DNA of 64,000 nucleotides from Lophius americanus. Taxonomy: Eukaryota > Chordata > Actinopteri > Lophiiformes > Lophiidae. A program made the translations under genes and the position numbers. The stretch covers positions 9,141,001-9,205,000 of the forward strand of contig JBBDHG010000009.1 of NCBI GenBank assembly GCA_037951165.1, read 5' to 3'. The notes under the pieces are model-generated. The model had not been told where the DNA came from and did not search any database. It saw only the letters and a program-made list of their open reading frames with translations. Below, one piece after another: positions 1 to 11,425 of the stretch; the stretch's first letter is position 1, and each line of letters starts with the position of its first letter.

Positions 1-2213
1 ATCCTGCCAGTGTGGGCTGAAAAACACCATTGATCCAAGAAACTCTCTTAGCGGGGTTTCAACAGGCCTGGCTCACACAATTATGTACCATCACAAAATG
101 AAATGGGTTGGTAGAATTGACGGCGAAACTAGTAGCCCATTGGAAAAGATCAATGTATCTGGAGACAGAAGAGAGGATTCGGAAAATAGGACGGATAGTC
201 TAAGGCAAGAGACTGGATTAATGACAAGATGGATTAATCAGCTGCTGAATGAGCTTGATCAATGATCTGAATGTTCCATTCCTGGGGTCTGGGTGGTCAT
301 TAGAGCTTTATTTTCCGAGATTTTGAATTCCTAGAAGAAAGCACAGCAGGGGTTTGTGAAATCTAAATACCTCTCGTGGAAACAACACAGATGACTCAAA
401 TAAACACAGAGAACTGTCCAAACTATTCAAATCAATGACATCTTGGCACAACTAAGGACACGAACCATGTTTCATGCTACCCTCATTGTATGATGCTGTT
501 TATTTGCACAATAATTAGGGGGAATTCAGTTCTCATGTAAGTGGATCAACCTTACATTGTGAAGCGTTTTTACTTCAGTTGTTGGTCATAATCCAATGTA
601 AAAATAAGCTCCTCATTTAGTGGAGGATTTTCCATCAGTTATCTCAATTCTAATGGGAGAAGGAATCCACAAACGTGTAAACATAGCTGTGTGAGATGGC
701 GTCTCTCACAGACTTGAATAATTCTCGTCACTTGCCTTTGTGTCCCTATGAAGGTGAAGTTATCACATCTTCAAAGTTGTTGACTGCAGGAACAGTTTCT
801 TAATGAATTCCTATAGAAGCATTGTAGAAAAGAGTAGGACAGATGGCCCTAACTTTAATTAGTTTTTGGTTGTGTATGTTTATGTGTGTGTGTGAAAAGA
901 ATCAGTCCAAAAAAAGTGTGGAATGTCTCAAAATCGTACACATTCAAGTATTCAGTTATCAAGCCTCTAAAAAAGACATTAATTTGGCCAGACAATCACA
1001 ATAAAACAAGGTTAATATCTTGTCTATGTAATGTGCGTGTACATGTACATGAGGGGTACCAGATGAAACCAAATGAGACCAATCTTTCCTTAACTTGGGT
1101 GCCATTAGGAAATTACAAGGGTGCTTCAATATTTTCGTCATATTTTTTTTATTTTTGATTATGTTTCACCTCAAATAAAGAATCGGTTACATTTACATAT
1201 ATCATTTTTTTATGTTGCATTTTCACAAATATAACCAAGCTAATTATAAAACCAATAACTATTCAGCCTATGGCTTGACGCACAGGCTTTTGATGCCTGT
1301 GAAATTCAGAATGTCCCAACCATCTGATAATAATGATGTATTCACTTGGGCATTGCATGTTTACATTCTCATGTATATGTGATGTGGCTCTCCCGCGCCT
1401 GGCATAAACAAAGTCAAGTCAAGAAACCACTGACATGATGCAGACTTGCAGCTTGTGCTTTCTCTTTTGACTTAAACAGAAATCTTAAATGTAACATTAA
1501 AATGTCCTCAGTCAATTCCTCGTGTGTTTTAAATTAAAATGAATTAAAAATTTGTAATGTAAAATGTAAATGGACTTTATTAATATTATGTCAGCTCTTT
1601 TACTTAACTTCAAAGTATCTCTATATTTCTATGTCATTTCTATCCTACGCTCCATTCTTCTAACACTACTTTCCTGTAGTCCTGTCTGAACATGATTTTT
1701 GCGTCCCAGTACGGCAGACATTTCACTGGCCTGATTTTTTAGAAAATGTTTTTTTATTGCCTTGCCACTTGGTAGGATTACCCATGTCCATCTGCACGCA
1801 TCAGGTTTGATGGTAAATTTGGTTTATCCACATCCAAAACCACAATGCAGAATGCAAAGAAATCTCCCAAATGCTTCAGAGGTAACGTGAAGGAGTGCAT
1901 CTCATAACTAGCATCATCATTGCATAATTAAACATTTTCAGTCATATTTTTCATGCCAATCTGCTATCATTTGGCTTTTTGCGTGCCGGTCGGGGCAGGG
2001 TGTAGGCAGATCTCTTTCAAAATGATTGTTAAATGTTGAAATGTGTATAATTATAGAGGTTACAGTCCATCCACATTAGGCACAAGTGTCTTTTTTCCAG
2101 TGCAGAGGTACATTTGTCCTTTTTCTAGTTTTATGAAGTTCTCTATTAAACATATTCAAAATGAATCAAATTAAGTCATCACAATATGTTTAATGTGCAT
2201 TTGATAGAGAAAA

Positions 2214-2254
<41 letters not shown>

Positions 2255-3390
2255 GAATATTATGTATTTATAATTTCTACGTCTGTGTTCACATTTCCTT
2301 CAGAAATAAAATCAAACCATCTCCACCTGTCTAGAAAAGTTCATCTGGAAAAGTCTGATTGGTTTAAAGTGGTTCTTTCCTATGAAACTACTTACTACTA
2401 TTACTGTTTAACAGATCTATTCCTTAATTTGTGTGTGGTGCGTGTACGTCTGTGTGAGCATGCAATGTACTTACAATTGCATAATATATGGGTGGTTAGC
2501 AATTAGCTAAGTGCACAACTGTAGGCGTTTATCTATATAGGTTTTGAGAGTTAGTTGTGTTAGCCGTAATAGTATTGATGCATTATTCATATCAAACATG
2601 CTGCATTTACACATAAACCCAATGCCTCCAGCTTAAATGTTTACATTGACTGTACAGGTTAATCTATTCGGGTTATAGGCTCTCTGACTCACAGTTGGCA
2701 CCATTAAACAACCTGTTCAGGTGAACCCACAATATTTACCATCCATGTGTTCAATCGGAAGAAAGTGATCTGATGCATCAGTGGTAGCTTCATCCAACAG
2801 CCTAATAGTGGTAAATCACACCTACCCTACTGAAGTCTGAAGGGTTATGTTTTCACCATTTTTATGGCTTGTTTATATGTGTATGTTGACAGGATTAGGC
2901 AGAAACTATTGATTGGTTGGCCATACGTAAGCATCAGAAAACCAAATATATATATATTTTTTTCAAATATGAAATTATTTTTAACATTCCACCAATAATT
3001 TTACAAATTTGTCTGGATACAAGCCACAATCTTATGTTTATCTGGGTGTGTATGTCTATATGTATGTATGCATCATCCTGAATGTCAAGCTGCAGTTTGG
3101 TTGTTTTATTGACATGGGGTCTTTGCTTCTACAAACACACACACATTTCAAAGGTGAGTGTGATAGATGTAACAGTTGTGGCAAATATTAACACCAGCAT
3201 GAATGAGCATGAGGAGCTTGTGTGGGAACATTTAATAGAGACACTAATAAGAGACCAGAAAATGACACCCATAGTAACCCAATACAACCTCAAGTATGTA
3301 ATTGTGTGTTAGTCTTCTTTCTGGTGGTAAATTCAAATCAAATGACATCTTGAAGTTCTTGCCAAACATTTGTGTCTTTTCTCTCTTCAG
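1..3390 (+). other. SHANK intron, 5' part of window
   Basis: The window opens inside an intron. The ankyrin exon that should precede the first visible exon (it would encode a peptide like NTALHICALYNQ) is not seen here, so it must lie upstream. The stretch is AT-rich with no recognisable coding exon. It holds a TA microsatellite near 2217-2253 and otherwise unremarkable sequence. Confidence 0.7.
2217..2253. repeat. (TA)n microsatellite
   Basis: Uninterrupted TA dinucleotide tract of about 18 units, seen directly. It is intronic. Confidence 0.95.
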
Positions 3391-3468
3391 GATAGCTGTG
3401 CTCGAGTTATTTTGTTCCGCGGCGCCAATAAAGAGATAAAGAACTACAACAGCCAGACCGCCTTTCAG
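3391..3468 (+). CDS. shank3: SHANK3 exon: last ankyrin repeat
   Basis: Internal exon of 78 bases (26 codons, phase 0 to 0), starting after a pyrimidine-rich acceptor (ctctcttcag) and ending at CAG|gtatgt. It encodes DSCARVILFRGANKEI then KNYNSQTAFQ, the C-terminal ankyrin repeat of SHANK proteins, with the 'LLFRGA..NYNSQTAFQ' pattern characteristic of SHANK1/3. The SHANK ankyrin block sits next to the SPN domain at the N-terminus and binds cytoskeletal partners such as fodrin and Sharpin; it acts in the postsynaptic density of excitatory synapses. The next exon at 3810 continues the domain in frame. Family assignment is very secure; the paralogue call (SHANK3) depends on the later SH3 exons. 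Confidence 0.93.
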
Positions 3469-3809
3469 GTATGTGTGGTAATCTAGGAACCACTGCATGT
3501 TGCTGTGTGTTTTGATCTTTTAACCTTTCATTCATCAGAGTTTTGAACTTTGAAACTTTTGAACGCAGCAGCACTAAATAAGTTGATTGCTATTAAAATC
3601 CCAAGCAGTGTGACAGCCTCCACAGAAGTTGGTTTGATATATTGACACTGCCATAGATTTCATAATCAAATCAAGACAATTTGTAAAAAAAATACTAAAT
3701 TAAACTCTTATTAGCAGAGTTAGTTAGATGTGTTGATGATCATTTTCTACTTTTCATCACTCATATTTTCCCTTTCCCTTTCTTGTCCCCCTCTTTTCTC
3801 TGTACTCAG
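3469..3809 (+). other. SHANK intron, 341 bp
   Basis: Short intron between the two ankyrin exons, gtatgt at the start and a pyrimidine tract ending tactcag. Nothing else is recognisable in it. Confidence 0.85.
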
Positions 3810-3876
3810 GTGGCTATTATAGCTGGAAACTTTGACCTGGCAGAAATCATAAAGGTCCACAAAGCTTCAGATGTTG
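3810..3876 (+). CDS. shank3: SHANK3 exon: ankyrin cap
   Basis: Exon of 67 bases, entering in phase 0 and leaving in phase 1 (GATGTTG|gtaagg). It encodes VAIIAGNFDLAEIIKVHKASDV, the last ankyrin helix pair, which in human SHANK3 reads very similarly (VAIIAGNFELAEVIKTHKDSDV, from memory). The split valine codon G|TG is completed by the next exon at 4994, which confirms both splice sites. Reading on past 3876 is open for about 180 bases but is intron: the peptide loses all SHANK resemblance and a consensus donor is present. Confidence 0.93.
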
Positions 3877-4369
3877 GTAAGGCTATAGCAGTCATATTTC
3901 GTTACCGGGCTCCTCAGGTATTTAGGGAAAGGAAATTGAGGAAATTAAATAGAGGAAAGCAAAGAAATCCCAGGTTGTACATGGAGGAAGTTGGCGATTG
4001 TATGATAGGATATGTACAGTGTGTTTCACAGGCTGAGTGGGTCAATTTCTCTGTGACATGAAGAGAGAACTCTGCCATCTAGTGTGGACAGGCTGTAATT
4101 TCTCTCTTTTTACATATTGATACAAACATATTAAAGGAAGACTCATTAATCGTATTTGCAATTGGTTCATTCAATCTTATTAATAGTTGGTAATCAATCA
4201 CCAAAGTACACTGTACTACGTAGTGGTACACCCTGTCCAGTTTATGTATGTCTGCAGAATTTAATGTTTTTAGCCAGCAATTTTTTCATGATACGAACAT
4301 TTATTCATTCAAAATATTAGATCTATATTCGTATTTAGAATTATTGTCATCCCTTTGACGAACTGGTCA

Positions 4370-4445
4370 CTTTTCCAGTGTGTCCCGCGTCTCTCGACCA
4401 ATGGCAGCTGGGATAGGCACCAGCCCCATTCTATGAACCTGAACA
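4370..4445 (+). repeat. SINE-like repeat, 3' fragment
   Basis: Contains the string 'cagctgggataggcaccagcc' in two halves, a signature of an abundant teleost repeat whose usual form describes '..tctcgcccaatg.cagctgggataggc.ccagcccc..'. A longer copy of the same family is at 19742-20010 and an inverted one at 26037-26215. Family name uncertain. Confidence 0.6.
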
Positions 4446-4489
4446 AGACAAGAGATCACTGATAATGAATTCATTATTATCATTATTTG

Positions 4490-4491
<2 letters not shown>

Positions 4492-4529
<38 letters not shown>
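4492..4529. repeat. (TTA)n microsatellite
   Basis: About 12 TTA units seen directly, next to the repeat fragment at 4370-4445; it may derive from that repeat's tail. Confidence 0.9.
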
Positions 4530-4993
4530 TTATTCCATCGTTCATTAATCTCGGCTTCATTGTAATTCAATCAGCGCCAGATCTGTTATAAACCCCTTGA
4601 AATGTAAAATATTGATTTTTGTTCAACTATAGTAAACGGTTAGAGTGAGGCAAATTAAATGGAATGGTGCCATGCAGGAACAAGCTGTAAATACACAGTT
4701 CACCCCAAAATGACAATAAGCTGTTTATCCATCTGAATTTTATTTGAGTGAATTGTCAGGATTGGAGATAAAGGCTGAAGAATGTTTACTTTCTCTAAAA
4801 CAAAGTTGAACTAGTTGTTGCATGGGCTGTGGTTATACAAAATGCCCCTCTGGAAAACATTTATAAAAATGTTCCTAAATGGGAATATGAGTGAACTCAT
4901 ATTAAGATAAGCTTCCTCCATAAGCTTAATGTCATATGTTGACTTGTTTAATAGGTGCTTCTAGCCCTGAGTAATTTCTCTCGCTCGTCTTAG

Positions 4994-5223
4994 TGCCTTT
5001 CAGGGAGACCCCCTCCTACACCAACCGTCGACGTGCAATACCTGGAACCCTGCCCTCGCCACGTTCATTGCTCCGCTCTGCGAGTGACAACAACCTAAAT
5101 GGGGAGCGTGACCACATCCACAGTCAGACCTCTAGAGAACATCGTGGCCATCAGGGCCACTCCCCTGTCCCCTCACTGCGAAGTCTCCCAACTCTTGGAC
5201 CACAACAAAGTAGCCTTGGAGAG
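4994..5223 (+). CDS. shank3: SHANK3 exon: ANK-SH3 linker, part 1
   Basis: Exon of 230 bases, phase 1 in and phase 0 out (GGAGAG|gtaaga). It encodes VPFRETPSYTNRRR, then a Ser/Pro-rich linker with LPSPRSLLRSASDNNLNGE and SLRSLP. In human SHANK3 the matching stretch is VPFRETPSYAKRRR followed by LQRSASDINLKGE and SLRSLP (from memory), so the correspondence is close and in the same order. The linker is expected to be disordered; the RSASDNNL and RSLLRS motifs look like basophilic kinase or 14-3-3 type sites, which is inference. The following exon at 5444 joins in phase 0. Confidence 0.92.
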
Positions 5224-5443
5224 GTAAGAAGGAGGTGGAAAGACTGTGTGAGTGTGTTTCAATTTTAAATGTGCATACACTAAGTTAAGCACAAAATTTA
5301 GAGTAGATGACACATGTTAAAAAAAAAAAGGAACGTGACGCTACATAGTGTCTTTGTTGTTTAAGCCCACATGTTACACAAAGATCATTGCAATGTTATG
5401 CATAGGCATTTGATACTCAGCTCTTCTTCTGCTCTGTGTCAAG

Positions 5444-5613
5444 AGTCATCATGGAGAGATCCTTGACAGCAGCCTCCAGAGTACGGGCAGCTCTAGATCC
5501 TCCCATTCCCGCTCGCCTTCACTACATCACATGCATGAAGACGAAAAGCCGATTCCCAGAAGGTCTCACAGCCATGGTTACCCTCACGGACATGGACATC
5601 GTGGAAGACTCAG
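5444..5613 (+). CDS. shank3: SHANK3 exon: ANK-SH3 linker, part 2
   Basis: Exon of 170 bases, phase 0 in and phase 2 out. In the frame set by the previous exon it reads SHHGEILDSSLQSTGSSRSS, then HSRSPSLHHMHEDEKPIPRR and a His/Gly-rich end (HSHGYPHGHGHRGRL). The SRSPSLxxx motif also occurs in SHANK2 at this place (SRSPSLNRL, from memory). A different frame is also open here, but only this frame joins both neighbours. The donor CAG|gtctgc is weak, yet the leftover AG plus the first C of the exon at 14133 gives serine in the correct frame, which supports it. The acceptor (tgtcaag) is also poor, so the exact first codon is less certain, and the exon may be alternatively used. Confidence 0.8.
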
Positions 5614-6092
5614 GTCTGCAAGATTCGCGTTGACTTTGTATCAACCTTATATTTCATTTTGAGTGAAAGGTCAACTGAGTGAGATTCTCAGGGGTTTTGT
5701 AAATAAGTAAATCTCTGTCTTTAGGCTTGTTATTAATTTCACACACTCATCAATCTTGGCAAGTGGGATACAGGTAGTAGATGTGACACATCATCAGACA
5801 GTGGAAAGTCTTGTTTCCTTGTCAAACATCAATCAAAGACAAATAGGATAGCTTATTTGCCTGTCTGAACTATTCTATGAATCTCCTGGTGACTCAGAGA
5901 AGACACCTGTAGATGGCATAAACAGGAAATCTAATCTGTATTTTTACTTTAGAGTGAAAGTAGATGCTAGAAACAGTGATCAGTGGTGTGTCAATAGTGT
6001 GTCACAGACAATAGCCAGTTTTACGTAACAAGCTAGGCTGAAATATAGCATAAGTCCTGTTGGGACTTGCCAGAGGGCAAGTCTGTCTGTGC

Positions 6093-6124
<32 letters not shown>

Positions 6125-6128
6125 TGTG

Positions 6129-6180
<52 letters not shown>

Positions 6181-6203
6181 TGTGTGTGTGTGCGCGCGTG
6201 TGG
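6093..6203. repeat. (TGCG)n / (TG)n tract
   Basis: About 22 TGCG units with a short TGTG interruption near 6125, running into a TG and CG run. It is alternating purine-pyrimidine throughout, so it could adopt left-handed DNA. It lies about 480 bp downstream of the linker exon. Open frames over it on both strands (poly CVRA or THAR type) are low-complexity artefacts. Confidence 0.95.
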
Positions 6204-6550
6204 CTGTGCATTTGTGTTTGTGTATTTGTTCGCACAAGGCTGTTGGGGCAGAGATCAGAGATAGACTGATGGGGGCCACATAATAATGAACGACATGTCA
6301 ACCAAGTCAAGACTGCCAAGTCAAATCCAGTCGTGGTTGTGCATCTTGGCTGCTGGAATAACTCTCCTTCCATGTTTACTCGGCCATCAGACAAACTGCA
6401 CAGTAAACCATGGTTGTGGTCACATCTCAGTCCTCTAGCTTTAAGTGGTTTACTGACACTTGGTTTGTTAAAGTTTTTATTAATATCATATGTCAACGGA
6501 AGACAGCCCACTAACAACACAGCCCTAATGTGATTCCTGGATTCCACACA

Positions 6551-6573
6551 GTGTGTGTGTGTGTGTGTGTGTG
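6551..6573. repeat. (GT)n microsatellite
   Basis: Short GT tract of about 11 units, intronic. Confidence 0.9.
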
Positions 6574-6915
6574 AGTGTGTATGCGCATATCCACCAGAGT
6601 TTGTGTTTGTGTGAACAGGTCGGATGTCTGACAGGGGAATTGCATTACACACACAGCTCTAACTCTACTCCCTCTAATACTCTCCTGTCACTTTACTCAC
6701 GTGATCAAAGACTATCTCCCTGCCTCTCATTCAATCATTCACACACACAAACACATGACACATGAACACAGTGATAGTGAAGTCTGGTTTGTTTACTTTT
6801 ATTAAATCTTTATTAAATTAACATTTAAGTATTACACAACATCGACACAAAAGCTCTGAAGAACTATATTCTACAGTATATCAAACATTTAATAGAATTA
6901 AATTCATTGGTATAT

Positions 6916-6976
6916 TCACACACACAAACACACACACACACATATTTATATATATATATGTATGTATATATATATA
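6916..6976. repeat. Compound (CA)n/(TA)n microsatellite
   Basis: Interrupted CA run followed by a TA run with TATG interruptions. Confidence 0.9.
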
Positions 6977-7452
6977 GAATAGAATATTTCAGATATAAAT
7001 GACAAGCACACGTTTTGCACAGCCAGCACTCATATTGTAGAGGCATGATCTGCTGGAGTGCTTAGATAGGGGGCAAAAACATAGAAGAAGATAGAAAACG
7101 TGAAGGAGAACAAGGACAGCAGGAAGCTGCTGGGTCTTGACCTAATTGGCCTTCTGTGCACAGGTATTGAATCCTTGTTCTTCGGTGTGCATTACCCATA
7201 CACAAAGTATTAAAGTAAGGTAAATGCCCAAAAAGCCTGCAAAGAGCAGCCGGTCTCCTCGGCCACAACAGGCACCCATGTGAGACTGGAGCCGTCCATG
7301 AATACCTCTCTCTATTTCTCTCTTTTTGACCTTCTGTTTATGCTCATGGTAACTCTGGGGGCACTAGAGATACCAAGGGAGTGTGAAATTAGCTTGGCCA
7401 GCCAACAGCCCAGCCCACGGCAGGATCCAGCAAGTGCCTGCTGGATCCTGCT

Positions 7453-7624
7453 GATGGGTGGAGTCTGCCTCCTTGTTGGCCGATGGGTGGAGTCTGCCTC
7501 CGTGTTGGCCGATGGGTGGAGTCGGCCTCCGTGTTGGCCGATGGGTGGATTCTGCCTCCTTGTTGACCGATGGGTGGAGTCTGCCTCCGTGTTGGCCGAT
7601 GGGTGGAGTCTGCCTCCGTGTTGG
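7453..7624. repeat. 29-bp minisatellite, about 6 units
   Basis: Six tandem copies of a 29-bp unit (consensus begins gatgggtggagtctgcctcc and ends gtgttggcc), starting at 7453, 7482, 7511, 7540, 7569 and 7598, the last one cut short. Copies differ by only one to three bases. Since 29 is not a multiple of three and the unit holds no stop in any phase, all six frames stay open through the array, which creates spurious open frames of about 100-120 codons on both strands. Confidence 0.95.
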
Positions 7625-8387
7625 ATGAGGAGGAAGTGATGCCAGGATTCAGCATAACGTGTAGATTTACAATATAGAGAAGATTCAAACAGTTCAGGTC
7701 TGTATTTCTAATTATGATTAGATCTTTGTTTTTTACATAAGAGAGATCATGAATACAGATTAAAGCATAGAAACGTAAAAAAAATCACTCCCGCTGGTGG
7801 CAATTGCAAGTTGAGTATACATGAAACTGGGTGGATGATATAATATTAGGTCAATTGTGATATTGACGCTGTCTTGACTTGAAGCATAAGCTCTGTCTAT
7901 TTTACTAAAGTTACGTCTATCTAATCTCTGGCAGAAAATTCATAACTGAGCTGAAGATACAAACTTTTATAGCCTCTATTTCAAGTGTGTAACTTTAGTT
8001 TCAGTTTTCTTTTAAAAGCAGAGAACACATTTTCACATGTTCAAGCAACTGTATTTGATTTTCATGTTGAAATGTGTTATTCACTAGGAACTATCTCTTC
8101 TGAAAATAAGCACTGGCAGCATACATCTGAAATGTACTGTATCTGCCAAGGCAATCAGCTAGACAAAACATTTGAATTTCAGGTATAGCTTTTACCACTT
8201 TTAGCCTGAAAAGTGTAGGAGGAGAATAAATACATGGGACTAAATCTTTGTTTCCCCTGAAAACTTGTCATGTAAGATTAGTCACAGTCGATGTACTGGA
8301 TCATCACCCTTCATGTGTTGCGGCAACAAACCTGATTTGGATGCAATACATTCCCTGTAACTTTTAAGCCATTGTTTGTTTGTTAGT

Positions 8388-8470
8388 CACGAGAGGTGCA
8401 CCAATAGATCAACCATCCGAATAGAAATGCGACAAGTGGCCAGTTTTACGATGACCGCTGTCCAGAGGAT
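8388..8470 (+). mobile_element. hAT-like element terminus, fragment
   Basis: Starts with agaggtgcaccaatagatca, which resembles the terminal sequence of a teleost DNA transposon (form agaggtgcaccgataga, from memory). No matching inverted end was found downstream, so this is a fragment. Family assignment is tentative. Confidence 0.4.
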
Positions 8471-9035
8471 TCCATGTTGGTTCATGTCACACTCACAGCA
8501 CAAGTCACAAACATGTCATCAGAAGCAAATCATCTTTTCACAGTGAATGATGTAAACAAAAAGCTTTGTTATAACCGTTATAACCAAATAAGCCAACAAA
8601 CTTAATAAGACACTCGAGGAACAACATCAAGTCAACACCTGGTATCGTTAGTCGTTGCTTATCATAATCTGTAGATGATAGTGACAGACTGATATTAATC
8701 CATTTGTATTTTTATCCTGTCTGTCACTCTGTGATAATGATAACTTCTTCTACACTACAAAATAAAACAATAATACTCTAATGTCATGCGGAATTAAACC
8801 ATTCTTAAGCGTTAAATTCATGTGTGGTGGTGGTAGATTTTAGTTAATTAGGGTCAGGAAATATCAAACAATGTAGATCATTTCGGCTCATCTAAATATG
8901 ATAATAATCAGTAATAGCAGACACAAAGCTCTATCATTCCTCAGGTTCCCTACATATCTTAAGCACTCCTAAGCATCTTCTCAATAATAATCCTGGTACA
9001 CATTGTGGTTAAGAGTATATGCGCTTCGTACAGCC

Positions 9036-9490
9036 ACATTCTCAGGCTCTTCTTTGGGGATTCGGAGGCATACCCAGGCTAGATCGGATATGTAATCAGT
9101 TCAGTATATTCTGTGTCTGCCCTAAAGTCTCCTCCGCTGTGACGTGCCCAAGAGGTTTCACTCTGAACTCATTCTCTGTCCTTCAACGTGTAACTGACGA
9201 TCAGCCCAGTCAGCCTGTGGAGGAAAGTAATTTTTCCATCTTTCATCGATGATCTCTGATCTATCAGTTCCCAGAGCTCACAACCATTGTGGAGTGTTCG
9301 ATCATAGATCAACAGAGAGCCTCGCCTTTAAGCTCAGTTCCCTCTTCTTCATGACTGTCAAATACAACATCGAACTCACGAGCTGCTTTACCTGCGCACA
9401 AGTCAGTCTTGTAGTCTCTCTTACCTCCATTTGTGAATAAGAACTCACGATTATGATTTTGTTTTCAGGCACATGCCTCACCCCTTGTTG
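9036..9490 (-). pseudogene. LINE ORF2 3' fragment (degenerate)
   Basis: Read on the minus strand this matches, with many substitutions, the C-terminal end of a common teleost non-LTR retrotransposon ORF. On the plus strand I see 'ttctcaggctcttctttggg', 'cccagagctcacaaccattg' and 'aagctcagttccctcttctt', each a mutated form of well-known teleost LINE segments in the same order and spacing. Short frames remain but no continuous protein. The clade (RTE/Rex-type or another) is not certain. Confidence 0.6.
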
Positions 9491-11204
9491 AGTTTGCGTC
9501 AGCTGCTCAAACTATAGTGGCCTGGTTTACACATGCACTAACACAGACCCAACAACATGAAAGCTCCATATTCCACTAGCAACTAAAGCCCTACATTAAA
9601 TCTTGTTATTTTGCATAAAGAAACAGCAGATAGGACCAAAAAAATGTGGTTGTGGGATATAGAATTTCATGACTGAAGCCATGGCAGCCAACAGGACCCA
9701 GATGAATGATCAAAACCTTCAGCGGCAAGCTCGCAGCTGCTCAATCTCAGACAAGACATTGAAGATTTTCTGCAGATGATATACTTCCAGTGTGTTTAAA
9801 AGGTAGTTTATATTCCTCTTGAGAAGAACAAAATAACATTTGTCTTAATTTGATCATTGCGTCAATCACAAATGGATTAACGCAATGCATTTTGATGAGA
9901 AAAAAAGATTTTAAAAGATAGCAAAATGCAACCATTCAGTGTCGTATGCCCCTCCTCTTTGCCAAAATAAAAACATTCGTAACTCACCAGTGGTCACAAA
10001 ATAATCTGAATTACCTCTCCTCCCATACCAGAAATAATTAACAGTCCCTAAAGGAAAACGAATAAAGTTTTTTTGCACACTGCATGAGCTCTGTCCTTGA
10101 AGGGAATTACGGACATAAATGTAAGTGTTAGGAATGGAAATGGTAATTTTGGCACATTAGGGAGGTGGTTTGATAAAACATTTATCATAATCTAGGTACA
10201 GGTTTTAAATTATCTTGATGTTAATTTGAAGTCATGGTCTCAAGTTTAAAAAATGTAGTTGGGGTTCATCTAACACCAAACATTTGCAAGTTTTGACATT
10301 TGGAGTGTAACTTTTAAATACTATAAACCAGGTCAAATGCATCGGTAGAAGAAAAATATTTTATTGTAAGTGAAGATTAGGTTGACAATTAAAATAAATG
10401 AATACTGTCAATGTTTACTATGAATTCATCCAATTTTTCCAATTGAGGTGGTGTTAAGTGTTATGCGTTGATCAGTAACCTAATCTTGCTAAATCTATGA
10501 GAAGCACGAGGTGACCATGTTCAAAAAGATTTTGCTGTTGATGATCTTTATATGTGCTGCTGAATCAGCAGAGCCCACATTCTACTACTCCTATCATATA
10601 CACTCCCTCACAGGACAAGAAAGAATAAGAGCTCATAAATCCACTGAAGTGTGGCAAAGCAAGGACGGACAGGGGATCATTATGATACAAAGTGATATGC
10701 TGATTATGACTGTGTTCATAATGTGCTCATCTCACCTGGGCTATTTGAGCAAAAAGCCATTTACCTGAGACGGCCAGGCAGTCATGGAAAAATGCTCCTC
10801 TAAGGCTGCTTATTTTGATAGCATATTTGTAAATGACATTTAATGGCATTTGCAGCTGCATCTTCTGAGCTATGTAGACAATTCATAGAGTTTGACTTCC
10901 ATAGCGAGGCCGCTACATTCATTATCGAACCGCTCAAATGTTAACCTGTCTTTAGTGGGCTTGTTGATCCAATATAGAGTCTGATAGCTGTCATGACATT
11001 ATTGGCTTTAAGTCCTCTGATAAGGACCACTTATCTAGAATAAGCCCATGTTTGGACCAAACCCTTGGAGAGCATAAATGATGAGGTAAAGAAACATAAT
11101 GTAAAAGGCTTTTTGCCAACAAAACAGCTTTGCAATGCATTGCGTATTATTGAACGTTTCTGTCAGGATCTGCTTTTGTTCTCTTCTGTTCCTTACTTTT
11201 TTTT

Positions 11205-11425
11205 TTTTTTTTTGTCAATTTGTGCTCCAGTAGCTCCTCTGGGGGATCGGAAAACACGGGCTAGCCTTCTCTCCACACACGCATTACTGAGCCTTGGGTG
11301 CCCATGAACCAGTCAGCTGTTCACCAGCTGTCCTTCCTTAGACCACTGTGAACACCTGCAGCTTCAGAGATGCTCTGACCCAGTCAACTAGCTGTTACAG
11401 TCTGGCCCTTGTCAAAGTCACAAAC
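11205..11425 (-). pseudogene. Tc1-like transposase fragment
   Basis: On the minus strand this is an internal piece of a Tc1-like transposase gene. Diagnostic plus-strand strings are 'ttgtgctccagtagctcctc', 'gggatcggaaaacacgggct' and 'tgagccttgggtgcccatga', in the order seen in the related relic at 39563-40151. The fragment lacks ends and reading frame; a poly-T tract sits at its left edge (11196-11213). Confidence 0.75.

Larger units (their letters stand above)
3877..4993 (+). other. SHANK intron with repeat debris
   Basis: Intron of 1,117 bp. It carries a fragment of a teleost SINE-like repeat (about 4370-4445) and a TTA microsatellite (4492-4529). No other exon was recognised. Confidence 0.8.

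Noticed and set aside
3877..4061. Coding extension of the ankyrin-cap exon beyond base 3876.
   Set aside because: A consensus donor and exact phase match to the next exon show the open frame beyond is intron.
6002..6652. 216-codon minus-strand frame rich in His/Thr/Ala/Arg.
   Set aside because: Translation of the TGCG and TG microsatellites.
7280..7639. 119-codon frame on the plus strand and a 99-codon one opposite.
   Set aside because: Both are produced by the 29-bp minisatellite, which has no stop in any frame.
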